Assembly (NCBI GenBank): GCA_947503625.1
Contig: CANNEK010000002.1
Span: 992,001 to 1,056,000, forward strand
Source of the DNA: an uncultured Kordiimonas sp.
Lineage (GTDB): Bacteria; Pseudomonadota; Alphaproteobacteria; Sphingomonadales; Kordiimonadaceae
DNA: 64,000 bases
Direction: 5' to 3'
Within the stretch, counting starts at the first letter, position 1. Each line of letters starts with the position of its first letter. Of the stretch, positions 34,649-42,402 are shown piece after piece. Position numbers and translations under genes: made by a program. The notes beneath the pieces are model-generated. The model ran no database searches. It was not told the DNA's origin and was given only the letters and a program-made list of their open reading frames with translations.

Positions 34649-35353
34649 GTGGCTCGGTACAGGAACATTGTTGTTTTGACAGGAGCCGGTATTTCTGCCG
34701 AGTCTGGTGTTGCAACCTTCCGTGACGCTGGTGGTTTGTGGGAACAGCATCGCATTGAGGATGTTGCAACCCCTGACGCCTTTCAGCGTGATCCTGATTT
34801 GGTCCAGGGCTTTTACAACCAGCGCAGAGCGCAGCTGTTTACCGTTGATCCAAATCCGGCACATATTGCGCTTGGCAAACTGGAACAATTGCTTGATGGC
34901 ACCGTCACGGTTGTGACCCAAAATGTCGACAATCTGCATGAGCGTGGCGGCAGCAAAAACATCATTCACATGCACGGTGAACTCTCAAAAGTTCGGTGCC
35001 GGCATTGTTCGATAGTTGTGGAGTGGCTTGAAGACTGTACCCAGGAAACGCGTTGCCCAAACTGCTCCGATGCGCCGGCACTCAGGCCCCATATTGTCTG
35101 GTTTGGTGAAATGCCCTTCGATATGGAGCGCATCGAAAGTCTTTTGTATGCCTGCGATTTGTTTGTTTCGGTTGGAACCAGTGGCAACGTGTATCCGGCT
35201 GCCGGGTTTGTTTCTGCGGTCCGGTCAACAGGTGTTGCGCATACGATCGAAATCAACCTTGAACCCAGCGAAGGTGCCAGCTATTTTGCCGAAACTCGCC
35301 ATGGCAAAGCTGGCGATTTGGTCCCTGCACTTGTAGATGAATTATTGGAATAA
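34649..35353 (+). CDS. cobB: NAD-dependent protein deacylase (sirtuin, CobB class)
   Basis: A 234-residue sirtuin. [15 protein letters not shown] binds [15 protein letters not shown] and the histidine of HMHGEL form the active site, and CRHC...CPNC is the structural zinc site. FYNQRRAQL, near residue 55, carries the Tyr and Arg typical of class III sirtuins that remove succinyl or malonyl groups as well as acetyl. The start is GTG with an AGGG ribosome site. It is divergent from the LMW phosphatase gene, with phhB 10 bases downstream. Confidence 0.94.
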   Translation: MARYRNIVVLTGAGISAESGVATFRDAGGLWEQHRIEDVATPDAFQRDPDLVQGFYNQRRAQLFTVDPNPAHIALGKLEQLLDGTVTVVTQNVDNLHERGGSKNIIHMHGELSKVRCRHCSIVVEWLEDCTQETRCPNCSDAPALRPHIVWFGEMPFDMERIESLLYACDLFVSVGTSGNVYPAAGFVSAVRSTGVAHTIEINLEPSEGASYFAETRHGKAGDLVPALVDELLE

Positions 35354-35363
35354 GGAACGAGCG

Positions 35364-35663
35364 ATGAGCGAACGCCCCACTGAAATGAGCGAAAGTACGC
35401 GTACAACTGCGCTGGCAGGTCTCGACGGCTGGTCTTATTCAGCAGGTGAGAAGGCGATCAATAAAACGTTCAAGTTTGAAGACTTTGGCGAAGCCTGGGC
35501 CTTCATGAACAGGGCTGCCCTTCTGGCGGAAAAAATGGACCATCACCCTGAATGGTTCAATGTCTATAATCGTGTTGAAGTGAAGATGACGACACATGAT
35601 GCTGACGGCGTAACAGAACTGGACATCCAAATGGCGACAGCCATGAACAGATTTGCTGCCTAG
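35364..35663 (+). CDS. phhB: 4a-hydroxytetrahydrobiopterin dehydratase (pterin-4a-carbinolamine dehydratase)
   Basis: A 99-residue enzyme that dehydrates 4a-hydroxytetrahydrobiopterin to regenerate the pterin cofactor after aromatic hydroxylation. The signature is complete: [17 protein letters not shown], then [15 protein letters not shown]. The ATG at 35364 has AAGGAACGAGCG upstream, and the in-frame start nine codons earlier lies inside cobB. No phenylalanine hydroxylase gene is nearby, so the partner is elsewhere, or it serves molybdopterin metabolism. Its stop overlaps the convergent PAS gene's stop through a shared CTAG. Confidence 0.94.
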   Translation: MSERPTEMSESTRTTALAGLDGWSYSAGEKAINKTFKFEDFGEAWAFMNRAALLAEKMDHHPEWFNVYNRVEVKMTTHDADGVTELDIQMATAMNRFAA

Positions 35664-36172
35664 TTGAATATGGCATCCTCTGTTGGCGTTTTGACAGCAA
35701 AGGTGCTTGACGGATCGAACTCCTGTGGATCGCCAATCTGTTGTATCCGTTTGAAGTTTGTGATGATCATGATTTTGTCGATATTGTTGTGGTCTGTTGC
35801 CAACGGCAAATAAAGGCTGCTGGCGCGTTTGAAATCAGCTTTTGGGCCGACATAAGGAATTTCGGTGTACAGGGGTTCCCCGTTGGTGCGCACGCTGTCG
35901 AGTATTTTCCATATCCGGCTTTGAGGGCCTTTCCCTTTAAGTTCCAGGAAGCTTTTGCCGGTATAATCGGCATACAAAAAATCTCTGATACGCGTACCAA
36001 GCAGGCGGTAGCGGAAGTCCAGCGGGTCTTTCTCTATGTCAAGAATAGTGACAAACGCCATGCGATGTCGCAGGTCAGCAACCTTCATGTCAGACCTTGA
36101 AGGGTAGAGACCGCCTGTGTCGGGACAGGCTTTTAGCCAATAACGCAGGACTTCGTCCTGAATATCGCCCAT
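35660..36172 (-). CDS. PAS-domain protein (PAS_5-like, single domain)
   Basis: A 170-residue protein resembling the PAS_5 family common in alphaproteobacteria. Marks include [20 protein letters not shown] near the N-terminus, [23 protein letters not shown] and [15 protein letters not shown]. It has no output domain, so it may act as a single-domain sensor or structural protein. The start is ATG 36172, or TTG 36178, which has better GGAGA spacing. Its stop codon overlaps that of phhB on the other strand. Confidence 0.8.
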   Translation of the reverse strand: MGDIQDEVLRYWLKACPDTGGLYPSRSDMKVADLRHRMAFVTILDIEKDPLDFRYRLLGTRIRDFLYADYTGKSFLELKGKGPQSRIWKILDSVRTNGEPLYTEIPYVGPKADFKRASSLYLPLATDHNNIDKIMIITNFKRIQQIGDPQEFDPSSTFAVKTPTEDAIFN

Positions 36173-36269
36173 TTTCAATGGTATTCTCCGACCCAACCCC
36201 TGTCGGTACTATTGCGCTGAAAGGCGTGTGGGTCAAACAATAACCGGTTATCATCGGGCTCCAATGATA

Positions 36270-37178
36270 TCAGCCCCTGAGCCAGTCCTTAAGAAGATCG
36301 TGCGCGATTGCCAGAGGGGGCGGGACAAAAAAATCGGGAGTTTCTCCGCGGATCGCTGCCGCGGCCTCGTCCTTTGTTACCCAGCGAGCATCATCAATTT
36401 CAGTTTCATCAAGTGTGAGCTTTTTGCCCTCAACGACGGCTGTGCACCCTATCATGAGGCTTGAGGGCCAGGGCCAGGGCTGGTTGGCAACAATAGAAAC
36501 AGACGTTGTCTTTACGCCGGCTTCTTCCATCAACTCGCGGGCAACGGCCTCTTCGATTGTTTCGCCTGGTTCCATAAACCCTGCTAGTGCCGAGTAGAAT
36601 CCCGGTGGTAGATGTGGCCCGCGGCCCAGCAGTGCTTCGTCTTCGTGCAAAGCAAGCATGATCACGACCGGGTCCGTACGCGGGAAATGGTTGGCACCGC
36701 AGCTGGGACACTGGCGTTCATAGCCAGCTCTCACAAGGTTTGACTGAACGCCGCATTTGGCACAAAACTTGTGGCTTTCATGCCAGCTCAGCATCGATTT
36801 TGCCTGTGCAACAATGCCCAGATCCGGATGAGCTGACCCCATTTTCATCGCGATTGCGCGGGCGTCGCGCAGTTTTGCGTCAGGGAATAGTCCATCAAAG
36901 TCGTTTGCGTCGCCCAGCAGGGATGCGGCATAACGAGGCGCGCCGTCCTCCAGCCCGAGAAAGATAGTCGTATCAATTGGCAGGTAGGCACACTGCCTTT
37001 GCTTCACCCAGTAAATGCCGCCGACAGGGTCGCTCATGATATTGCCGTCATGCAGCAACATCAGCCGTGTTTCAGCTGATTGCTGCAGTTCTGTCATGGT
37101 AGCCGGGTCTTTACGCAGGTGGTCTGCCCTGTCGAGCGGGTTGCCCGAGAAAAAAGTCTGAATATCTTGAAGTTGCAT
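36270..37178 (-). CDS. nudC: NAD(+) diphosphatase / NAD-RNA decapping hydrolase NudC
   Basis: A 302-residue Nudix enzyme that cleaves NAD(H) and removes NAD caps from RNA. The zinc ribbon is FCAKCGVQ...CPSCGANHFPRTDP near residues 140-170. The Nudix box is complete (GFMEPGETIEEAVARELMEEAGV split over residues 198-220). NQPWPWPSS stands in for the SQPWPFPxS array that defines the NADH subgroup. The open frame extends to 37625 but would run through the SRP RNA gene; the ATG at 37178 gives the family N-terminus. It lies divergent to ffs-dnaX. Confidence 0.93.
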   Translation of the reverse strand: MQLQDIQTFFSGNPLDRADHLRKDPATMTELQQSAETRLMLLHDGNIMSDPVGGIYWVKQRQCAYLPIDTTIFLGLEDGAPRYAASLLGDANDFDGLFPDAKLRDARAIAMKMGSAHPDLGIVAQAKSMLSWHESHKFCAKCGVQSNLVRAGYERQCPSCGANHFPRTDPVVIMLALHEDEALLGRGPHLPPGFYSALAGFMEPGETIEEAVARELMEEAGVKTTSVSIVANQPWPWPSSLMIGCTAVVEGKKLTLDETEIDDARWVTKDEAAAAIRGETPDFFVPPPLAIAHDLLKDWLRG

Positions 37179-37229
37179 ATTGCTGTCCCCGGACCCCGAT
37201 GGAATTATACTTAGTCCGTGCGAATCCGC

Positions 37230-37260
37230 TTGCAAGTGCTTTTCAAAATAGCCATATAAG
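37230..37260 (+). promoter_or_regulatory. Predicted promoter of the SRP RNA gene
   Basis: TTGCAA (37230-37235) and TATAAG (37255-37260) are separated by 19 bases, slightly longer than ideal. Transcription would start about 5-7 bases downstream, which matches the GGGAG 5' end of the SRP RNA at 37265. Confidence 0.5.
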
Positions 37261-37261
37261 C

Positions 37262-37360
37262 GGCGGGAGAGTCGGCGGACATGCCGCTCGCCAATCCGGT
37301 CAGGTCCGAAAGGAAGCAGCCGTAACGAGTTGAGCCTGGGTCGTTTGGCTTTCCCACCTT
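37262..37360 (+). ncRNA. ffs: Signal recognition particle RNA (small bacterial type, 4.5S)
   Basis: The universal SRP RNA apical region is unmistakable at about 37298-37330: GGTCAGGTCCGAAAGGAAGC followed by AGCCGTAACGA. It forms the Ffh-binding internal loops capped by a GAAA tetraloop. Flanking arms GGGAGAG (37265-37271) and CTTTCCC (37349-37355) pair to close the rod, giving an RNA of about 90-100 nucleotides. The exact ends are approximate. It partners Ffh to target nascent membrane proteins. Placement between nudC and dnaX is common in alphaproteobacteria. Confidence 0.93.
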
Positions 37361-37487
37361 CCTTAAAAGTTTCATCATATGCACTAATTCGGTGAAGAGT
37401 TTTTGGTGTTTGCCTTTGTGAAGATGCTTTAACGCTCTTTGTATTCCTGCTAGTCATGATACCCCAAGTTATCGGAGTGTACTGATT

Positions 37488-39272
37488 ATGAGCGACACCG
37501 CGCCGCAAGAAAATTACCGGGTTCTCGCCCGGAAATATCGCCCTGCCGATTTTGAAAGTCTGATTGGACAGGAAGCGATGGTGCGTACGCTGTCTAATGC
37601 GATCGATACCGGAAGGTTGGCGCATGCCTTCATCCTGACTGGTGTCCGGGGAGTGGGGAAAACAACCACCGCCCGTATTATCGCCAAAGCATTGAACTGT
37701 ACCAACTCTGGCGGACCGACGATTGCGCCTTGCGGCACCTGCGACAACTGCATATCAATCAGCGAAAGTCGTCATGTCGATATTTTGGAGATGGATGCCG
37801 CGTCTCGCACGGGCGTTGATGACATCAGGGAAATTATCGAAAGTGTTCGATACGCGCCGGTATCTGCGCGCTTCAAGATTTATATCATCGATGAAGTGCA
37901 CATGCTGTCGAAATCCGCATTCAATGCGCTGCTCAAAACGCTTGAGGAGCCGCCGGAACATGTGAAGTTTATTTTTGCGACGACCGAGATTCGCAAGCTG
38001 CCCGTTACTGTTCTTTCTCGTTGCCAGCGATTTGACCTGAAGCGCGTTGAGGCCGACGTGCTGGTCGCTCATCTTGCCAAACTTGTTGCGGCTGAAGACT
38101 GCAAGGCTGAAGAGGGTGCTCTCGCGCTGATCGCCCGCGCGGCCGAAGGGTCTGTCAGGGATAGTTTGTCCCTGCTTGATCAGGCGATTGCCCACGGCGC
38201 AGGCGAAGTAACTGAAGCGCAGGTGCGTGATATGCTCGGCCTTGCAGATCGTGCACAGGTTCTGGACCTGTTTGAGCAGATCATGAAAGGTGAAATCGGT
38301 GATGCGCTCAAGACGCTAAGGTCACAGTATGACAGCGGCGCGGACCCCGTCGTGGTGATCAACGATCTTCTTGAGGTTTCGCATTGGCTTACACGGCTGA
38401 AAGTGACGCCTGATACCGGAGTTGATACTCTCGTTTCCGAAGCTGAAAAAGAGCTGGGCGGCAAGATGGCTGCGTCTCTTGGCATGCCGCACCTGACCCG
38501 CGCCTGGCAAATGCTGATGAAGGGTTTGGGTGAAGTGCGTATGGCGCCGAGCCCTATTGCTGCCGCGGAAATGGTTTTGATCCGCATGGCCTATGCGTCT
38601 GGTCTTCCCAGTCCTGCTGATCTGGTCAAGAAACTACAGAATGCGCCAACCAGCGCGCCTGGCAGTATGCCAGCGGCTGCGCCGGCATCCGGAGCGTCAG
38701 TAGGTGGGCCGTCGGCCTCTGCGCCGCAACCCCAACAGATGCAGGCACCAGCGCAGCGTTCGGCTGATGTGGTTGCCCTGAGGGCGGATACAACCGGTGA
38801 TCACCCGAAGCACCCGATGCCTGTCAGTTTTGAAAAGATGGTTGCGCTGTTTCAGGCGGAAAAAGAGGGAATTCTGGCGACAGTGCTGACCGACCATGTG
38901 CGTCTGGTTGACTATAAACCCGGCAGTTTCACCATCACCACTACCGGTCGCACACCAAACGATTTTGTCATGCGCAGCAAACAGTGCCTGAAAGCCTGGA
39001 CCGGCACTGACTGGGCAATCAGCATCAACAATGATGCCGTCGAGGCGACTAGCACACTGAAAGAACAGCATGACGCCCGCGACCAGAAACGCCGGGAGGA
39101 AACACTGGAGGACCCGGCGGTGAAGGCGCTGCTGGAAGTCTTCCCGGAAGCCAGGCTACTGGCAGTCAGGGACAGGCGTTCGCTTGATGAGCAGATTGAA
39201 GAAGCTGCTGCGGCTGAAGACGGCCTTACCTATGATGACGGCGAAGACGACAAGAGCGAATTCGATTTTTAA
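37488..39272 (+). CDS. dnaX: DNA polymerase III subunits gamma and tau
   Basis: A 594-residue clamp-loader ATPase. Walker A is GVRGVGKTTTARIIAKALN near residue 50. The zinc-binding cysteines are in LNCTNSGG...CGTCDNC, and Walker B/sensor motifs appear in IYIIDEVHMLSKSAFNALLK and FATTEIRKLPVTVLSRCQRFD. A Pro/Ala/Gln-rich linker runs from about residue 385 to 425, followed by the tau-specific C-terminal domain. I saw no slippery A-rich heptamer for gamma production. ybaB follows after 18 bases. Confidence 0.96.
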   Translation: MSDTAPQENYRVLARKYRPADFESLIGQEAMVRTLSNAIDTGRLAHAFILTGVRGVGKTTTARIIAKALNCTNSGGPTIAPCGTCDNCISISESRHVDILEMDAASRTGVDDIREIIESVRYAPVSARFKIYIIDEVHMLSKSAFNALLKTLEEPPEHVKFIFATTEIRKLPVTVLSRCQRFDLKRVEADVLVAHLAKLVAAEDCKAEEGALALIARAAEGSVRDSLSLLDQAIAHGAGEVTEAQVRDMLGLADRAQVLDLFEQIMKGEIGDALKTLRSQYDSGADPVVVINDLLEVSHWLTRLKVTPDTGVDTLVSEAEKELGGKMAASLGMPHLTRAWQMLMKGLGEVRMAPSPIAAAEMVLIRMAYASGLPSPADLVKKLQNAPTSAPGSMPAAAPASGASVGGPSASAPQPQQMQAPAQRSADVVALRADTTGDHPKHPMPVSFEKMVALFQAEKEGILATVLTDHVRLVDYKPGSFTITTTGRTPNDFVMRSKQCLKAWTGTDWAISINNDAVEATSTLKEQHDARDQKRREETLEDPAVKALLEVFPEARLLAVRDRRSLDEQIEEAAAAEDGLTYDDGEDDKSEFDF

Positions 39273-39290
39273 GAGTTTGGAGCACAAATC

Positions 39291-39614
39291 ATGAAAAACC
39301 TCACGGAAATGCTGAAAAAAGCTCAGGAAATGCAGTCCAAAATGGGGGATATGCAAGCCGGCCTTGAAGATTTGACTGTTGAAGGAACGGCAGGTGCGGG
39401 CATGGTGAAGGTAACCTTGAACGGTAAAGGTGACATGAAGGCGATTTCGCTCGATGACAGCCTGTTCACGTCGGAAGACCGGGAAGTGCTGGAGGACCTG
39501 ATCCTTGCTGCCCATAACCAGGCCAGGGCGCGGGTTGCGGATGCTGCTGCCGAACAGATGAAAAACCTGGCGGGCGGTCTTGAACTGCCGCCCGGTTTCA
39601 AAATGCCGTTTTAG
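39291..39614 (+). CDS. ybaB: YbaB/EbfC family nucleoid-associated protein
   Basis: A 107-residue DNA-binding protein. It begins MKNLTEMLKKAQEMQSKMGDMQ, the usual amphipathic helix, and has the VEGTAGAGMVKVTLNGKG strand and the final GLELPPGFKMPF. YbaB dimers bind DNA and are almost always encoded between dnaX and recR, as here. The GIY-YIG gene intervenes 8 bases later. Confidence 0.95.
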   Translation: MKNLTEMLKKAQEMQSKMGDMQAGLEDLTVEGTAGAGMVKVTLNGKGDMKAISLDDSLFTSEDREVLEDLILAAHNQARARVADAAAEQMKNLAGGLELPPGFKMPF

Positions 39615-39622
39615 GGCGCAGA

Positions 39623-39889
39623 TTGTCTGGCTGTTTTGTCTATATGCTCGCCAGCCTGACGGGGGCCAGGGCCCAAACCTATGTTGGCTGGACCAATGAT
39701 CTGGACAAGCGGTTGGCGGCGCATAACGCTGGCACCGGCGCGAAATCCACGCGTGGGCGGCAGTGGGCCATTCTCTACACCGAAGAGTTTAAAAACCGGT
39801 CTGATGCCATGAGCCGGGAATGGCACTTGAAACGGGATCGGAAATTCCGCAAAAAGCTTCTGCAAGAATATTTGGCAAAGGAAACCTGA
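39623..39889 (+). CDS. GIY-YIG nuclease family protein (UPF0213/YhbQ type)
   Basis: An 88-residue single-domain protein. The GIY-YIG core is seen in [30 protein letters not shown], with catalytic arginine and histidine, and the glutamate is in [17 protein letters not shown]. It starts with TTG at 39623, with AGGG 7 bases upstream. Its TGA stop overlaps the recR ATG by one base. Family members nick DNA in vitro, but their cellular role is poorly known; an insertion between ybaB and recR is unusual but not unique. Confidence 0.85.
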   Translation: MSGCFVYMLASLTGARAQTYVGWTNDLDKRLAAHNAGTGAKSTRGRQWAILYTEEFKNRSDAMSREWHLKRDRKFRKKLLQEYLAKET

Positions 39890-40494
39890 TGCCGCGCTCT
39901 CATGGTGCCGACATTGACAAATTGATCCAGCTTCTGGCGAAACTGCCTGGTCTCGGGCCACGGTCCGCCCGGCGGTCTGCGTTACAGATGCTGAAGAAAA
40001 AAGACAGCGTTATGGTGCCGCTGGCTACCGCGCTGCGAGATGTGGCAGATAAAGTGCAGATCTGTCACACATGCGGTAACGTGGATACCCACAACCCCTG
40101 TCATGTATGCGAAGACCCGCGCCGGGACCAAACCGTGATTTGCGTGGTTGAAGAGGTAGCTGACCTTTGGGCGCTCGATCGCTCTGAAACGTTCAAAGGC
40201 CGTTATCATGTGCTGGGGGGTACGTTGTCGGCCCTTGACGGAGTCGGGCCGGATGATCTCAACATCACTGCCCTGATCAACCGCGCGGCGTCAGAAGATG
40301 TTGTTGAAATCATTCTCGCGCTTAACGCCACGGTGGACGGACAAACCACCAGCCATTATCTGGCAGAACGTTTGTCTGATACGGGCGTGAAGGTCACCGC
40401 CCTTGCTCACGGCGTGCCTGTTGGCGGCGAACTGGACTATCTGGATGATGGTACGCTGGCGGCGGCGCTCAGGGCAAGGGGCACTGTCTCATGA
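39889..40494 (+). CDS. recR: Recombination mediator protein RecR
   Basis: A 201-residue protein of the RecFOR pathway that helps load RecA at gaps. A helix-hairpin-helix ([20 protein letters not shown]) starts the protein, followed by a C4 zinc motif ([16 protein letters not shown]). The Toprim domain then begins [16 protein letters not shown], and the C-terminal [11 protein letters not shown] is diagnostic. The ATG overlaps the GIY-YIG stop (TGATG). The recR stop overlaps the next gene by four bases (ATGA). Confidence 0.96.
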   Translation: MPRSHGADIDKLIQLLAKLPGLGPRSARRSALQMLKKKDSVMVPLATALRDVADKVQICHTCGNVDTHNPCHVCEDPRRDQTVICVVEEVADLWALDRSETFKGRYHVLGGTLSALDGVGPDDLNITALINRAASEDVVEIILALNATVDGQTTSHYLAERLSDTGVKVTALAHGVPVGGELDYLDDGTLAAALRARGTVS

Positions 40495-40871
40495 GCGACA
40501 AGGTTATTCACAAGGGCGGTTGCCACTGTGGCACAGTCAGGTTCGAGATTGATGCGTCAGCAGTGCTTGATGCCAAGCGTTGCAACTGCAGCATTTGCCA
40601 TATGACCGGTTTTGTTCATGTTTTTGCCACCAAGGCGGAATTCCGCATCACGGCAGGCCGGGAAAATCTCACTGATTACCGCTTCAATACAGGTACGGCG
40701 CAACACCTGTTTTGTAAAACCTGTGGTGTTAAGTCTTTTTATGTGCCCAGAAGTCACCCGGACGGCTGGTCGGTCAACCTGAATTGTATCAACCCGGCAA
40801 CGATTGCATCTGTCACCATAGGCGATTTTGACGGCGCGAACTGGGAATCGTCGATCGATACGCTTCGGTAG
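40491..40871 (+). CDS. GFA-family (glutathione-dependent formaldehyde-activating enzyme-like) zinc protein
   Basis: A 126-residue protein with the GFA fold. Zinc-binding cysteines are in [25 protein letters not shown] and [12 protein letters not shown]. The name comes from a plant-type bacterial enzyme thought to join formaldehyde and glutathione; most members have no proven activity. It overlaps recR (ATGA) and ends the dnaX operon. A long hairpin begins 13 bases after the stop. Confidence 0.88.
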   Translation: MSDKVIHKGGCHCGTVRFEIDASAVLDAKRCNCSICHMTGFVHVFATKAEFRITAGRENLTDYRFNTGTAQHLFCKTCGVKSFYVPRSHPDGWSVNLNCINPATIASVTIGDFDGANWESSIDTLR

Positions 40872-40874
40872 CCA

Positions 40875-40931
40875 ATAAAAAAAGGTGGCGGCCATAGCTG
40901 CGTGAGCATCGGGGGGATTATGGCCGCCACC
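40875..40931 (-). terminator. Strong hairpin terminator facing the minus strand, between the GFA and phytase genes
   Basis: A perfect 13-bp stem (GGTGGCGGCCATA at 40884-40896 with TATGGCCGCCACC at 40919-40931) has a 22-base loop. On the minus strand it is followed by T7, a textbook intrinsic terminator. On the plus strand no T run follows, so it would be weak after the GFA gene. The nearest known minus-strand gene ends 400 bases away, so the transcript it ends is unclear. Confidence 0.7.
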
Positions 40932-41332
40932 CGCGTTGGATTTTCGCTCAACATGCTGATCGCGAGATGCAGGGGTGCATATCTTGCGAACGCATTGGTC
41001 AATCGGGCCGCCCGTCTGACCTGCTCAAGTATCACCGGTAGATACTCAGTCATCTACCGTACTGGTTCTCTTGCCTTTGCAGCTTCAAGGACCATTGGGA
41101 ATTGCCAGTAAGCTGCTTTTTCGGCTTCGATCGCCAATCAAACTTTCTGCAGATGCACAAAGGCTCGCCCCAGTGCCTTGCATGTTGTTGAATCAACCAA
41201 CGAACTGACTATATCAAATGCACGTAAAAGATGAAACTAAAACTATAAAGTTGTTATTTGGTAACCTCAGGGTGCGCAGACAACAGCGCAAGCGTTGGTC
41301 AAAATATAGTATTTCGGCTAAAATAGGTGCAT
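40932..41332 (-). ncRNA. Gene-free region with a possible orphan minus-strand RNA
   Basis: About 400 bases separate the terminator from the phytase stop. On the minus strand a TATAGT -10-like box lies at 41213-41208, with only weak -35 candidates. Downstream, 41183-41153 folds into a 9-bp stem with a 3-base bulge (ATGCAAGGC against GCCTT and GCAT). Short frames exist, but none has a ribosome site or a recognisable product, and the longest runs through the terminator. It could be a small RNA or simply the phytase 3' untranslated region. Confidence 0.3.
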
Positions 41333-42385
41333 CTATTTTTCACTAGCCTTGATCAGCTTTGATACCTCACGCCAGTCAATCAGCTTGAAGTTTTGTGCGG
41401 ATCCCTCAGGAAGATTAGCGCCATCCTGAACCACAAGAAGTCCCATGGGGTATTCAGGGCCAAGCGCTGCAGATGTTACCTCAAGTCCGTCAGTTTCCTG
41501 CGTGCCGTCAATATGTGCTTCGCCCTGTGCGTCGTTACCGACGACAGCAAACCGCACTATAAAATCGTTGGCACCATCACGCGAATACAGCACGTAACTA
41601 TTGTTACCCTGTGAAGATGCAACGAGATAACCGCCACCGTTTTCACCGTGAAATAGCGTCAGACCTTCAACATCAGCCCTGAGACCGGTTGTGCTGCCAA
41701 CTTCGTCGATCAAAACAGGTTCCTTGAACTGGTTTCCCTGTAAAGCCGTTCGCCAGATACCTTTGTTTTCTTCGCCGACATATAAAATCTGGGTTTCATC
41801 ATCGAAAACGCAGCCTTCGAGTTGGGACGCAAATTTGTAGCGACCGGTTTCGAGCGCTGTTGTCGGGCTTTCAACCTGGTAAGCGATGATTGCTCCGGTT
41901 TTATGGGTGGCAAAAACTGTATAGGCACCTTGGACAAGGCCGGTACAAATACCGTAAGGCTCGGGCGCAAGTGACGCAAACCGTCCGATTTCAGCAGAAG
42001 CGCCGGCACCAATGGAAAACAGGGTAATACTATCGTCGCTGCGGTTGGTTGCGGCCGCCAGGTCGCCGGCGAAGCCGGAAACTGCAACATTTTGCCGAAG
42101 GTCAACATTGTTTAGTCGCCCGGATGGCAGAAAGGCCTGCAAGGAACCATCAAGTCGGTAGATGTTTAAACCGGATTTTTTATCGGTACCAAGTATCAGG
42201 CTTTTTTCCGGGTTGGTCGGGTGCAGCCAAATCGCCGGGTCGTCTGCGGCATCGTCAAGTGATGCCACAGGGACGGTTTCTGCTGCGGCAGTTATCCCGT
42301 CAACAGGGCCGCCATCATCGGTGCAGGCAGTCAGCAGGCTGAAGCCTGCGATGAGGCCAAGCAGGTTTGGTTTTACGATTGTCAT
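41333..42385 (-). CDS. Beta-propeller 3-phytase, probable lipoprotein
   Basis: A 350-residue secreted phytase. The N-terminus has a lipoprotein signal (NLLGLIAGFSLLTAC, lipobox LTAC). The propeller begins ASLDDAADDPAIWLHPTNPEKSLILGTDKKSGLNIY, whose acidic residues bind calcium. Other blocks are EPYGICTG, EGCVFDDETQILYVGEENKGIWR, ADVEGLTLFHGENGGGYLVASSQGNNSY and the final GLLVVQDGANLP. It releases phosphate from phytate outside the inner membrane. It follows the TonB receptor by 17 bases, a pairing known for beta-propeller phytases. Confidence 0.93.
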   Translation of the reverse strand: MTIVKPNLLGLIAGFSLLTACTDDGGPVDGITAAAETVPVASLDDAADDPAIWLHPTNPEKSLILGTDKKSGLNIYRLDGSLQAFLPSGRLNNVDLRQNVAVSGFAGDLAAATNRSDDSITLFSIGAGASAEIGRFASLAPEPYGICTGLVQGAYTVFATHKTGAIIAYQVESPTTALETGRYKFASQLEGCVFDDETQILYVGEENKGIWRTALQGNQFKEPVLIDEVGSTTGLRADVEGLTLFHGENGGGYLVASSQGNNSYVLYSRDGANDFIVRFAVVGNDAQGEAHIDGTQETDGLEVTSAALGPEYPMGLLVVQDGANLPEGSAQNFKLIDWREVSKLIKASEK

Positions 42386-42402
42386 CAGTTTTCCCCGACG
42401 CC

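Noticed and set aside
36270-37625. Extended 451-codon form of NudC
   Set aside because: The extra 149 codons cover the SRP RNA gene and the region upstream of dnaX and show no protein-like features; the ATG at 37178 gives normal NudC length.
37488-39272. Programmed frameshift in dnaX for gamma subunit
   Set aside because: No A-rich slippery heptamer with a following hairpin was visible, and the full-length tau frame is intact.
40754-41053. A 99-codon minus-strand frame near the orphan terminator
   Set aside because: It reads straight through a perfect 13-bp terminator hairpin and into the GFA gene, has no ribosome site and no family resemblance.
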